NCBI GenBank assembly: GCA_017416485.1
Contig: JAFQCH010000018.1
Coordinates: 62,001 to 126,000, forward strand
Direction: 5' to 3'
Length of the DNA stretch: 64,000 bases
Source: Clostridia bacterium
Lineage (GTDB): Bacteria > Bacillota > Clostridia > Oscillospirales > Acutalibacteraceae
This document shows positions 8,360-16,628 of the stretch, piece by piece; position 1 is the stretch's first letter; each line of letters starts with the position of its first letter. The notes below the pieces were generated by a model. The model ran no database searches. It worked only from the letters and a program-made list of their open reading frames with translations, and was not told where the DNA came from. The translations under genes and the position numbers were made by a program.

Positions 8360-8614
8360 TTAGCCGTTGAGCTTCTTGGTAAGAGCAGACTTTTTGCGTG
8401 CTGCATTGTTCTTATGGATCAGACCCTTGGCAGCAGCCTGGTCAACCTTCTTGATAGCAGCAACAACAATAGCTTCCTTGTCAGCAGCGTTGGTTTCAAT
8501 AGCAACGTTTGCTTTCTTGAGAGCAGTCTTGAGCGCAGAGTTAGCGGACTTGTTACGAGCCTGCTTGGTCTTGTTAACAAGAACACGCTTTTTTGCGGAC
8601 TTAATGTTGGGCAT
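8360..8614 (-). CDS. rpsT: 30S ribosomal protein S20
   Basis: The 84-residue, lysine/alanine-rich protein begins MPNIKSAKKRVLV and contains KSANSALKTALKK and the end motif IHKNNAARKKSAL, all diagnostic of bS20, which binds 16S rRNA during 30S assembly. AAGGAGGTG precedes the ATG. It diverges from gpr, as in Bacillus, where rpsT, gpr and spoIIP are also neighbours. A candidate promoter on the minus strand (TTGCAT, 17 bases, TAACAT) lies about 50 bases upstream. Confidence 0.98.
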   Translation of the reverse strand: MPNIKSAKKRVLVNKTKQARNKSANSALKTALKKANVAIETNAADKEAIVVAAIKKVDQAAAKGLIHKNNAARKKSALTKKLNG

Positions 8615-8718
8615 CTGATTTGCACCTCCTTACTGATTACACTTGTTTTATACCTGATAATGTTACCACGAATAAACAAAAAATGCAATACCTTTTTTTT
8701 CGAAATTTATAAATTTTT

Positions 8719-8748
8719 TGCATACAAATTGTGCAAATGACCAAAATC
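8719..8748 (+). promoter_or_regulatory. Candidate forespore (sigma-G/sigma-F type) promoter of gpr
   Basis: TGCATA at 8719-8724 matches the sigma-G -35 consensus TGMATA. After a 17-base spacer comes CAAAATC (8742-8748), close to the -10 consensus CATAMTA. gpr is transcribed by forespore sigma factors in Bacillus. A start near 8755 would exclude the ATG at 8750. Confidence 0.5.
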
Positions 8749-8770
8749 TATGCAGAAAGGGGAGAGTGGT

Positions 8771-9634
8771 TTGCTGTTCAGAACCGATCTTGCGTTGGAA
8801 CGTGCGCAAATTATCGGAACCAAGGAACTGGATGGTGTCGCACAACGCACATACGAAATCTGTTCAACTTCTGTTTCCGAAATAAAAGTATTGAATAAAA
8901 AAGGGGAAGCAACAATCGGTAAACCGCAAGGTACGTATGTCACGGTTGAAGTCCCCGCATTTACGGTAAGCCGTGAACTGACCGACGGCAGATTGGATGC
9001 CCTGGTGCAGATTTTGCGCTCACTTCTGCCGCCTGATGGGCTGGTGCTGGTTGTCGGCCTCGGCAACATTGCCATTACAGCCGATGCTTTGGGGCCAAAA
9101 TGTGCAGATCTGATTTTTGCTACCCGCCATATAGAAGAAAATCTGCAACGGCAGGTCGGGCTGGAAAAATTGCGCCCCGTTGCAGTTTTGCGTCCCGGCG
9201 TTCTTGGCACCACGGGCATTGAAGCCGCAGAGATTATAACCGCTGTTGCGCAAAAAATCAAGCCCTGCGCAGTAATTTCTGTGGATGCCTTGGCGGCAAA
9301 AAGCGCAAAACGATTGGCGCGCACGGTGCAGGTTTGCGATACGGGGATTTCCCCCGGTTCGGGGGTCGGTAATCACCGGAAGGAAATTAGTCTGCGCACC
9401 ATCGGTGTTCCTGTGATTGCCGTCGGTGTGCCGACCGTTGTGGATGCCTGTAGCCTTGCACAGGATGTAACAGGTGAGCAGAATCCGTGCAAAGAAACCG
9501 AATTTGAAAATATGATGGTTTCACCCCGAGAAATCGACACCGTAACCGATTCGTCTGCAAAATTGATTTCCCTTGCAATCAACTGTGCCTTGCAAAAAAA
9601 TCTGACCGCAGAAGAACTGCTGTCGATCGTATGA
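8771..9634 (+). CDS. gpr: Germination protease GPR (peptidase family A25)
   Basis: GPR degrades small acid-soluble spore proteins at germination. The protein begins MLFRTDLALE after a TTG start, which I prefer over the ATG 21 bases upstream because AAAGGGGAG lies at the right distance and the likely promoter leaves the ATG outside the mRNA. Family blocks are VGLGNIAITADALGP, VLGTTGIEAAEI, VDALAAKS and DTGISPGSGVGNHR, which include the conserved aspartates of the A25 site. The protein is 287 residues, somewhat shorter than the Bacillus zymogen. The N-terminal propeptide processing site is not obvious. spoIIP follows 51 bases downstream. Confidence 0.95.
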   Translation: MLFRTDLALERAQIIGTKELDGVAQRTYEICSTSVSEIKVLNKKGEATIGKPQGTYVTVEVPAFTVSRELTDGRLDALVQILRSLLPPDGLVLVVGLGNIAITADALGPKCADLIFATRHIEENLQRQVGLEKLRPVAVLRPGVLGTTGIEAAEIITAVAQKIKPCAVISVDALAAKSAKRLARTVQVCDTGISPGSGVGNHRKEISLRTIGVPVIAVGVPTVVDACSLAQDVTGEQNPCKETEFENMMVSPREIDTVTDSSAKLISLAINCALQKNLTAEELLSIV

Positions 9635-9685
9635 CGAATATCCTGCCGATTGGTGCATATAAATGAAGCAAAAGGGGGACAGGGT

Positions 9686-10765
9686 ATGTACGGCAGGGAA
9701 GAGAAATATACGCGGCGCATTTTCGGATTTTTTTATTTTTCCTTCGGCATATTGTTGTTTTTGGCTGCGGTACGTTTTTTGTGTTCCGATGTGCCCCTGC
9801 GTTTGCTGCAATCTGTTTTTCCGTTTGCCGCACAAACGGAGATCGTTGCAGAAAACGCAGAAGATCCGTATGATAAATCGGTTGCGTCGGAGGCTGTATC
9901 TTCTTTTTATGAAACACCGTCCGACGTAGCACAGATGGAGGCAGAATACCTTGCCGTTTTTGCCGCACAGGAAGAGGACGGCGCTGTGATTGCAGACGAT
10001 TTCAGCACGGCAGGAGCAACCGATTTTGTTCACAATACAGCCATTCGCAATGCAACCGCTTCACAGCAACCTGACTTTGAAAATCTGTTATCCCTTGGTG
10101 CCGATTTGCAAATAAACCAAACGGATGAACCCTTGGTTTTCATTTATCATACGCATACAAGCGAAAGCTATCTGTTGTCTGATAACGGCGGTTTCTGGTC
10201 ATCGTATGAAACGCGAAGCGAAGCGCAGGATCGCAATATGATCCGTGTCGGCGCCGAAATGAAATCTGTTCTGGAGTCGGCAGGTATCGGCGTTATTCAT
10301 GATACAACCGTTTATGACACACAGTACAACGGAGCCTATGCACGGTCAAGAGAGGGTATTGAAAAAATTCTTGCCGAAAATCCGTCCGTGCAAATTGTTT
10401 TGGATGTGCATCGCGATGCTTTTTATTATTCCGACACAAGCCGCGGTAAGCCTGTAACCGAAATTGACGGCAAAAATGCCGCACAGGTCATGATTATTGC
10501 AGGTGCACAAGAAGGGCAGATCACGCATTTCCCCGATTGGGAATATAATCTGCGTTTTGCACTGGAATTGCAGAACACCGCAAGCGGCATGTTTGAAGGC
10601 TTGATGCGGCCGCTTTACTTTTGCCAACGAAAATACAATATGGATATTGCAAAAAACGCACTGCTTTTGGAAATCGGCACCGATGCAAACACACTCGATG
10701 AAGCGCTGTATGCCGCCCATCTTTGTGCAAAAGCGCTCGTGCAAGTCATTGAAAATCACAAGTGA
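9686..10765 (+). CDS. spoIIP: Stage II sporulation protein P
   Basis: SpoIIP is the amidase and endopeptidase of the DMP complex that thins septal peptidoglycan during engulfment. The 359-residue protein has an N-terminal membrane anchor (about residues 10-30), an acidic linker and a C-terminal catalytic domain. Metal-binding and family motifs are IYHTHTSESYL, GAYARSREGIEK, VLDVHRDA and LLEIGTDANT. AAGGGGGA precedes the ATG at 9686 by eight bases; an in-frame TTG at 9650 has no ribosome site. The pair gpr-spoIIP matches Bacillus, but lepA, which follows there, is replaced by a sugar isomerase-like gene. Confidence 0.95.
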   Translation: MYGREEKYTRRIFGFFYFSFGILLFLAAVRFLCSDVPLRLLQSVFPFAAQTEIVAENAEDPYDKSVASEAVSSFYETPSDVAQMEAEYLAVFAAQEEDGAVIADDFSTAGATDFVHNTAIRNATASQQPDFENLLSLGADLQINQTDEPLVFIYHTHTSESYLLSDNGGFWSSYETRSEAQDRNMIRVGAEMKSVLESAGIGVIHDTTVYDTQYNGAYARSREGIEKILAENPSVQIVLDVHRDAFYYSDTSRGKPVTEIDGKNAAQVMIIAGAQEGQITHFPDWEYNLRFALELQNTASGMFEGLMRPLYFCQRKYNMDIAKNALLLEIGTDANTLDEALYAAHLCAKALVQVIENHK

Positions 10766-10768
10766 ATC

Positions 10769-10797
10769 TTGCAAAATTGCGACAGGTATGCTATAGT
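10769..10797 (+). promoter_or_regulatory. Promoter of the sugar isomerase-like gene
   Basis: TTGCAA at 10769-10774, a 17-base spacer and TATAGT at 10792-10797. Confidence 0.8.
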
Positions 10798-10828
10798 ATA
10801 TAAAAAACCATACGGAGGTATTTTTATT

Positions 10829-11656
10829 ATGGCATTGCCTGTCGCATTACAGTTATATTCCGTACGCAACGAAATGGAAAAAGATTTTGAAGGAACCATC
10901 CGCAAGGTTGCCGCATTGGGCTATCAGGGCGTTGAATTTGCAGGGCTTTTTGACCATACCGCGCAGCAGGTAAAAGAAATTTGCGCCGCCGCAGGGGTGG
11001 AACCCGTTTCTGCCCATGTGCCGCTGGATGAACTGCTTGCAGACACCAAAGGAACCATTGCAAAATACAAGGAAATCGGTTGCCGTTTTATTGTTATTCC
11101 GTATCTTCCTGAAGAACGTCGTCCCGGTTTTGCCGATTTTGAAAAGACCCTTGAAGCAATGAAAGCCATCGGTGCCGAATGCAAAAAGCAGGGGCTTCTG
11201 ATGCTTTACCATAACCACGATTTTGAATTTGTAAAACTCGGCGACAAATACGGCCTTGATGTGATGTATGATACCATCAGTGCAGACCTGCTTGCTACTG
11301 AGCTTGACACCTGCTGGGTCAATGTCGGCGGCGAAAATCCCGCAGAATATGTGCTCAAATACACAGGCAGAGCTCCTGTTGTGCATCTCAAGGACTTCGT
11401 TATGCAGGGCAAAGAAAAACCGCAGAAACTGTATGCGCTCATCGGCATTGATGACGATGAAGAACAGGCAAGCGAAGACGCATTCAGCTTCAAGCCGGTC
11501 GGCAGCGGTGTGCAGGACATGCCCGCTATTCTTGTTGCCGCTGAAAAAGCAGGTGCACAGTGGGTTGTTGTGGAACAGGATCAGCCCGACAAAGGGCATG
11601 AAGAACTGCAGTGTGCCCAAATCAGCCGCGATTTCCTGAAAAAACTCGGCTGGTGA
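10829..11656 (+). CDS. Sugar phosphate isomerase/epimerase, xylose isomerase-like TIM barrel
   Basis: The 275-residue protein begins MALPVALQLYSVRNEM and carries GYQGVEFAGLFD, LMLYHNHDFEF and VVHLKDFV, the usual pattern of AP-endonuclease-2 type TIM barrels (IolE/YcjR-like). The metal-binding Glu, Asp and His residues of the barrel are present (for example HNHDFEF and the closing VVVEQDQP). Members isomerise or dehydrate keto-sugars or inosose. The ATG is preceded by GGAGG, and the promoter 30 bases upstream excludes the longer frame. Its stop overlaps the next gene's start (TGATG), so the two are translationally coupled. The substrate cannot be read. Confidence 0.85.
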   Translation: MALPVALQLYSVRNEMEKDFEGTIRKVAALGYQGVEFAGLFDHTAQQVKEICAAAGVEPVSAHVPLDELLADTKGTIAKYKEIGCRFIVIPYLPEERRPGFADFEKTLEAMKAIGAECKKQGLLMLYHNHDFEFVKLGDKYGLDVMYDTISADLLATELDTCWVNVGGENPAEYVLKYTGRAPVVHLKDFVMQGKEKPQKLYALIGIDDDEEQASEDAFSFKPVGSGVQDMPAILVAAEKAGAQWVVVEQDQPDKGHEELQCAQISRDFLKKLGW

Positions 11657-12204
11657 TGAATGTATTGATTCTCAACGCATCGCCGCGTCCGAAGGGAAAC
11701 ACGGCGATGCTCATTGATGCTTTTAAAAGCGGACTTGCAGAAGACGCAAATGTTGTGCAATTGAATTTGTATGAGATTCAGCCAAAACCGTGCATGGCTT
11801 GCAATGCCTGTCAGACGGCAGACCGTTGCTGTTTTTCGGATCTCGATGAACTGGACATGCACTTGCGAAAAGCAGACTTGCTCGTTTGGGCTGTGCCTGT
11901 TTACAACTATTCCGTGCCTTCCCCCGCAAAGGCTGTGTTGGACCGTTTTCAGCGTTACTACGAAGCAATGGAAGTACGCAAAGAAAACCTCTTTGCAAAA
12001 ACCGACCGCCCCTGCATTTTGCTTTTGAGTGCAGGACGGACGGGTTTGCACAGTGTTGATATCATTCAGAAGCAAATTAAGACCGCTTGCAGATATACGG
12101 GATTTGTTTTGCACCAAACTGTATTTGCCTCGAATACGGACAAGCAGTCTGTTGATTCCGCTATTCTGTTATCGGCTGAAGAAGCCGCAAAATTAAGAAT
12201 TTGA
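11656..12204 (+). CDS. NAD(P)H-dependent flavodoxin-like FMN reductase
   Basis: The 182-residue protein starts MNVLILNASPRPKGNTA, the FMN phosphate-binding loop of NADPH-dependent FMN reductases. It continues with CMACNACQ, an iron-sulfur-flavoprotein-like cysteine motif, and the core block VWAVPVYNYSVPSPAK. It should be a cytoplasmic flavin enzyme reducing an unknown electron acceptor. The start overlaps the preceding stop by one base. A ribosome site is provided by the upstream gene's end. With only CxxCxxC visible, a full 4Fe-4S cluster is uncertain. Confidence 0.85.
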   Translation: MNVLILNASPRPKGNTAMLIDAFKSGLAEDANVVQLNLYEIQPKPCMACNACQTADRCCFSDLDELDMHLRKADLLVWAVPVYNYSVPSPAKAVLDRFQRYYEAMEVRKENLFAKTDRPCILLLSAGRTGLHSVDIIQKQIKTACRYTGFVLHQTVFASNTDKQSVDSAILLSAEEAAKLRI

Positions 12205-12229
12205 TTTTTTAATATCAGGAGAATAAAAA

Positions 12230-13612
12230 ATGTTAAGGTTCATTATTGCTTTTATTGTGTGTAAAGCAACTTATACGGGCTTGCGTTTGCTCGGCAGACG
12301 TGCTTCGCACACCCCCGGCAGAATTGCATTGCACATCTGCCCCGATTACATCCGCTATCTCAAAAAGCCCAAACACATTCTTTGCGTAACGGGCACCAAC
12401 GGCAAATCCACCGTCTGCAATCTGTTGGAAGATGCGCTTCGTACCAACGGCTACACGGTGCTTGACAACAAATTCGGTTCCAACACCGAAAACGGCATTG
12501 CGGTTACCATGACCCGCGGTGTTACCATTTTCAACCGTTGCAAATATGACGATTGCGTGCTTGAAGTCGATGAACGCAGTTCCACCCGTATTTTCAGAAA
12601 CATTCATCCCGATTATCTGATCGTGGTGGATTTATTCCGTGATTCCTGCAAACGCAATGCTCATCCCGACTTTATTTCCGATATTATCACCAATGCCGTG
12701 CCTGATGATACGGTGCTGATTCTCAATGCCGACGATGTCATCGGTTCGCGTGTGCGTATTGAAGGCAACAACCGCCGTATCCATTTTAATGTGCTTCCCC
12801 TTGAAGGTGAATCGGCAGGGGAACCCAACATCATCAACGATGCAGGCTATTGCCCCGTCTGCGGCGGTGTTCCTGAATTTACATTCCGCCGTTATCACCA
12901 CATCGGTCATTTTCGCTGTCCTTCCTGCGGCCTGCAGAATCCGAAGTCTGATCATGTTGTTACAGGTATCGATGCGCAGAAAAATGAACTATATGCCGAG
13001 CACAACGGAAATGCCTTTACTTATCCGCTTATTCAGGCAAGCACATTCAATGTTTATAATGAAATTGCCGCCATTTCTCTGCTTCTTGAACTCGGCCTTA
13101 CCCCCGAACAGATTGCAAAATCTCTTAAGAACATCAAGGTCACGGATTCCCGTTACTACGAAAAGCAGATCGGTGATGTCAAATTTATCAGCCATGTGGT
13201 CAAGGGGCTCAATCCCGTTGCATTCTCTGTTGTCAGCAATTATGTCAAGCAGATCGAAGGCGACAAATCCGTCTTTATGTTCCTGGATGACAATGTGGAA
13301 ATCAAAGTCGGTTGCGAAAACCTGACATGGTACTATGAAGCTGACCTTGAACGCCTTGCGGATGATTCCGTCAAGCATATCTATATTTCCGGTTTCCGTG
13401 CGGAAGACATGAAATACCGTCTTCTGTTGGCAGGTGTTCCCGAAGACCGCATGACCACCTTTCACGAACCGTTTGACATTGTTAATATTGCAGATTTCAG
13501 CAAAGCCCCCACCTTTATCATGCTCTTTGAACTGTATCTGTATGATGAACAGATGAAACTGCGCAAGCAACTCGAAGAAAAAATTGAAGCATTCGGGAGG
13601 GATCGCAAATGA
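12230..13612 (+). CDS. murT: MurT-like Mur ligase (lipid II amidation, catalytic subunit)
   Basis: The 460-residue protein is the MurT type of Mur ligase: ATP loop CVTGTNGKSTV (about residues 62-72), a central zinc ribbon (CPVCG then CPSCG, about residues 208-231) and a DUF1727 C-terminal domain. With GatD, MurT converts the D-Glu of lipid II to D-isoglutamine. In known pairs an aspartate in the C-terminal SWxWD block completes the glutaminase triad of GatD; here the aligned block reads TWYYEAD with Glu370 in its place. AGGAGA precedes the ATG. The last four bases overlap gatD. The gene itself looks intact and the nucleotide-binding motif is complete. Confidence 0.9.
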   Translation: MLRFIIAFIVCKATYTGLRLLGRRASHTPGRIALHICPDYIRYLKKPKHILCVTGTNGKSTVCNLLEDALRTNGYTVLDNKFGSNTENGIAVTMTRGVTIFNRCKYDDCVLEVDERSSTRIFRNIHPDYLIVVDLFRDSCKRNAHPDFISDIITNAVPDDTVLILNADDVIGSRVRIEGNNRRIHFNVLPLEGESAGEPNIINDAGYCPVCGGVPEFTFRRYHHIGHFRCPSCGLQNPKSDHVVTGIDAQKNELYAEHNGNAFTYPLIQASTFNVYNEIAAISLLLELGLTPEQIAKSLKNIKVTDSRYYEKQIGDVKFISHVVKGLNPVAFSVVSNYVKQIEGDKSVFMFLDDNVEIKVGCENLTWYYEADLERLADDSVKHIYISGFRAEDMKYRLLLAGVPEDRMTTFHEPFDIVNIADFSKAPTFIMLFELYLYDEQMKLRKQLEEKIEAFGRDRK

Positions 13613-14331
13613 CAGTAGAAATCCTTTATGAAAAGGCATATCTTTACGGCGATGAGTTCAATGCCGAATATCTGCGCCGCTGTCTGCCCGATGCCGAATT
13701 TGTCTGCACCGACCTGCAGGACAAGCCTTATTTTGCAGACCATACCCCTGATATCATTTATATGGGCGCCACAACCGAACGCAATCAGCTTCGGATCATC
13801 GATGCGCTGATGCCTTATAAAGACCGTCTTGCACAGCTCATTGAAGATGGTGTGCACATTCTGTTCACGGGTAATAGTGTGGATGTGTTGGGTGAATATA
13901 TCCATGTGCTCGAAGTTGATAATAAAACCGAAAATACCTACAAAGCTCTCGGTTTATTCCCGTGCCATGTCGATCTTGTGATGAACAAGCGATTCTTCTG
14001 CAGTATTCTCGGCAACGGTTGCGGCAGTGATATTATTGGTTTTAAAACCCAGTTCGGTCACACCTATGATCTGCCCGAAGAATACGGTTTTATCACTGTT
14101 GAACGCGGTACAGGAATCTGCCCCGGAGCAAAGCTTGAAGGCATTCACAAGAACAATCTGTATGCAACCTACATCATCGGGCCTCTGCTTGTTATGAATC
14201 CCAAGTTTACAAAATTTTTCCTTGAAAGCGCAGGCGCAGATGTAAAAATCCCCTTTGAGGATGTCGCACTGAAAGCCTACGAAATCCGCCTTGCCGAATT
14301 CAAAGACCCCAAACGCACAGGTATTGGCTAA
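13609..14331 (+). CDS. gatD: GatD-like subunit lacking the glutaminase catalytic residues
   Basis: The 240-residue protein aligns end to end with GatD, the class I glutamine amidotransferase partner of MurT. However, IEDGVHILFTGNSVDVLG stands where Staphylococcus GatD has IEDG...TICGGYQFLG, so the nucleophilic Cys94 is Gly88 here. Likewise ATYIIGPLL replaces GTYLHGPIL, so the catalytic His189 is Ile190. The NHGGRT block is also changed (TQFGHT). The reading frame is intact, and its start overlaps murT by four bases. It probably cannot release ammonia from glutamine, and may be a structural partner or use another nitrogen source. The alignment is from memory. Confidence 0.85.
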   Translation: MTVEILYEKAYLYGDEFNAEYLRRCLPDAEFVCTDLQDKPYFADHTPDIIYMGATTERNQLRIIDALMPYKDRLAQLIEDGVHILFTGNSVDVLGEYIHVLEVDNKTENTYKALGLFPCHVDLVMNKRFFCSILGNGCGSDIIGFKTQFGHTYDLPEEYGFITVERGTGICPGAKLEGIHKNNLYATYIIGPLLVMNPKFTKFFLESAGADVKIPFEDVALKAYEIRLAEFKDPKRTGIG

Positions 14332-14344
14332 AAGATAAAAAAAG

Positions 14345-14383
14345 AAAACTGACTTTTCACTTTTCATGAGAAGTCAGTTTTTT
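14345..14383. terminator. Terminator between convergent gatD and the C_GCAxxG_C_C gene
   Basis: AAAACTGACTT / AAGTCAGTTTT stem followed by TT, with A-rich sequence on the other side, so it may serve both strands. Confidence 0.75.
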
Positions 14384-14384
14384 G

Positions 14385-14843
14385 TTATTCGGTTTTGCCT
14401 GCGAGATATTCGTCAAGCAGTCTTGCTGCTTCGCCCACCAATTCCGAGCAGGGTCTTTTCTGATAAAATCCCTGCGTGCGGGGAGTGGGCGACGGGTCGG
14501 TATTTTCTTTGTCAGCCAATCCTAATAATTCTTTGCAGATGTAAGAACCGTTGGTGTCGGCATACTGTTTCATAAGACTCTGCACAACGGTATATTGCTC
14601 TTTTTTTGCAACATTGTCGGTCGGGTTGTCATACCCGCAGATAGCACCGAGTGCCATCACCATGCCGCTGACAGCACCGCAGACTTCTCTTTGTCTGCCG
14701 AAACCGCCGCCGAAGGATGATGCAAGGCGCACACTTGTCTGTTCGTCAAGACCTGTCATGTCCGAAAATGCCGCAAAAACAGCCTGTGCACAGTTGTAGC
14801 CCTCTTTAAAGAGGGCTACTGCTTTTTCTTCGTGTTTTGTCAT
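14385..14843 (-). CDS. C_GCAxxG_C_C family protein
   Basis: The 152-residue protein belongs to the C_GCAxxG_C_C (redox-active cysteine) family. NCAQAVFAAF, SSFGGGFGRQREVCGAVSG and later Cys residues fit the signature. Members are thought to be small redox or electron-transfer proteins in anaerobes; the precise role is not known. Its ATG overlaps the last base of the aldolase stop (TAATG), so it should be translated with fba. A terminator follows at 14345-14383. Confidence 0.9.
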   Translation of the reverse strand: MTKHEEKAVALFKEGYNCAQAVFAAFSDMTGLDEQTSVRLASSFGGGFGRQREVCGAVSGMVMALGAICGYDNPTDNVAKKEQYTVVQSLMKQYADTNGSYICKELLGLADKENTDPSPTPRTQGFYQKRPCSELVGEAARLLDEYLAGKTE

Positions 14844-15706
14844 TATGCCTTGCCGACGGAGCCGAACAGGGTCATCTTTTCGATCACGGTTTCACGCATT
14901 GCTGCACAGCCGGGAGCAAGCAGTTTTCTGGGATCGAAGCCCTTACCTGCAAGGTCTTTGCCTTCTTCGATATATTTACGGGTAGCTGCTGCGAAGCTCA
15001 GCTGCAGTTCGGTGTTGACGTTGATTTTGGAAACGCCCAGGGAGATAGCTTTCTGGATCATGTCAGCAGGGATGCCGGTGCCGCCGTGAAGAACGAGGGG
15101 CATAGTGCCGGTTTTTTCCTGAATCTTTGCAAGAACGTCAAAGTTGAGTCCTGCCCAGTTTTCGGGATATTTGCCGTGGATATTGCCGATACCTGCTGCA
15201 AGCATGGTAACGCCGAGATCAGCGATCATCTTGCATTCGTCGGGATCTGCAACTTCGCCGCTACCGACAACGCCGTCTTCTTCGCCGCCGATTGCACCGA
15301 CTTCAGCTTCGATGGAAACGCCCTTTGCACCTGCATCAGCAATGAGCTGCTTGGTCTTTGCAATGTTTTCGTCGATCGGATAGTGAGAGCCGTCGAACAT
15401 GATAGAAGAGAAACCTGCTTCCAAAGCGGCATAAGCGCCTTCATAGGAGCCATGGTCAAGGTGAAGTGCTACGGGAACAGTGATCTTGAGGGTATCAAGC
15501 ATTGCGTTGACCATGGCAACGACAGTGTTGAAACCGCACATATATTTTGCAGCGCCTTCGGAAACACCGAGAATAACGGGAGAGTTGAGTTCCTGTGCGG
15601 TCTGCAGAACGGTCTTGGTCCATTCAAGGTTGTTGATGTTGATCTGTGCTACGGCATATTTGCCTTCTTTTGCCTTTGTGAGCATTTCTTTTGCGGAAAC
15701 AAGCAT
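14843..15706 (-). CDS. fba: Class II fructose-bisphosphate aldolase
   Basis: The 287-residue protein has the zinc aldolase blocks ININNLEW, HLDHGSYE (metal-binding His), FDGSHYP, HGKYP (His ligand), VLHGGTGIP and INVNTELQ. It splits fructose-1,6-bisphosphate, and possibly tagatose-1,6-bisphosphate, in glycolysis. Length and motifs are typical. GGAGG lies nine bases before the ATG. It overlaps the next gene by one base. The galactosidase context makes tagatose bisphosphate use possible, but nothing in the sequence decides it. Confidence 0.95.
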   Translation of the reverse strand: MLVSAKEMLTKAKEGKYAVAQININNLEWTKTVLQTAQELNSPVILGVSEGAAKYMCGFNTVVAMVNAMLDTLKITVPVALHLDHGSYEGAYAALEAGFSSIMFDGSHYPIDENIAKTKQLIADAGAKGVSIEAEVGAIGGEEDGVVGSGEVADPDECKMIADLGVTMLAAGIGNIHGKYPENWAGLNFDVLAKIQEKTGTMPLVLHGGTGIPADMIQKAISLGVSKINVNTELQLSFAAATRKYIEEGKDLAGKGFDPRKLLAPGCAAMRETVIEKMTLFGSVGKA

Positions 15707-15778
15707 TTTAAATTACCTCCGATTTTTATTTTCCAAACACAAATTATATTACATTTATTTGCAATGTGCAAGTCTTTT

Positions 15779-16627
15779 TTATATGAATTTGTTTGTAAGA
15801 CTGCCGATGCCGTCAATTTCGCAACGTACTTCATCACCGGGTACCAGGAATTTCGGCGGAACAAAGCCCATACCGACACCCGACGGTGTGCCTGTGGAAA
15901 TAATCGAGCAGGTTTTTAATGTCATGCCCTCGGTCAGGTCCTCGAGAATCTGACCGATGCCTGCGAGAAGCAGGGAAGTGTTGCTGTTTTGTCTTAATTC
16001 GCCGTTGACAAAACTTCTGATTTGCAACTGCGGTTCAAAATCAAATTCATCGGCAGTGACTATGCACGGCCCCATCGGGGTGAATCCGTCCAGACTTTTT
16101 GCATAATAAAACTGCTTGTGTCTTTGTTGCAGGCTTCGGGCACTTACGTCATTGATGATCGTATAACCGAACACATAGTCTTTTGCATTCTCTTTTTTGA
16201 CATTCTTTGCATCTTTGCCGACAATGAATGCGAGTTCGGCTTCGTAGTCAATCTGCGTATCAACAGTGGGATAGGGAATTATGCCGCCGTCAGGCACGGC
16301 TTCGTTGACACGTTTTGAGAAATAGACCGAATACTGTCTGTCTTTTTCAAATACTTCCTTTTTGAACCGTGCGGATTCCTCTGCGTGTGCGGCATAGTTG
16401 ATACCGAGACACAGAATATCCTGCTTCGGCTGCGGAATCGGTGAAAGAATTTCAACATCGGCAAGATTGAATTCTCCGTCTTCTTTGCAAAGGTGTTTGT
16501 ATGCAAAGCAAGCGCCGCTTTCAATCAGGGCATTCATGTCTGCAAAGGGAAGGCGGTGGGCGGTTTTCTGCAAACCTTCAACAGCAGGAAAAATGCCGTC
16601 CGCTGTTTTTAAAGTATATAAACGCAA
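15779..16627 (-). CDS. Fumarylacetoacetate hydrolase family protein
   Basis: The 282-residue protein has the FAH fold signatures: ILCLGINYAAHAEE, the metal-binding IDYEAELAFIVG, FGYTIINDVSARSLQ, GFTPMGPCIV and STGTPSGVG. Enzymes of this family hydrolyse or decarboxylate 2-oxo acids and acylpyruvates in catabolic pathways. Translation appears to begin at TTG 16627, one base after the stop of the alpha-galactosidase, with AAGGAAGTGA inside that gene's end, so the two are coupled. The substrate is unknown; a role in sugar-acid catabolism is inference from the operon. Confidence 0.85.
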   Translation of the reverse strand: MRLYTLKTADGIFPAVEGLQKTAHRLPFADMNALIESGACFAYKHLCKEDGEFNLADVEILSPIPQPKQDILCLGINYAAHAEESARFKKEVFEKDRQYSVYFSKRVNEAVPDGGIIPYPTVDTQIDYEAELAFIVGKDAKNVKKENAKDYVFGYTIINDVSARSLQQRHKQFYYAKSLDGFTPMGPCIVTADEFDFEPQLQIRSFVNGELRQNSNTSLLLAGIGQILEDLTEGMTLKTCSIISTGTPSGVGMGFVPPKFLVPGDEVRCEIDGIGSLTNKFI

Positions 16628-16628
16628 T

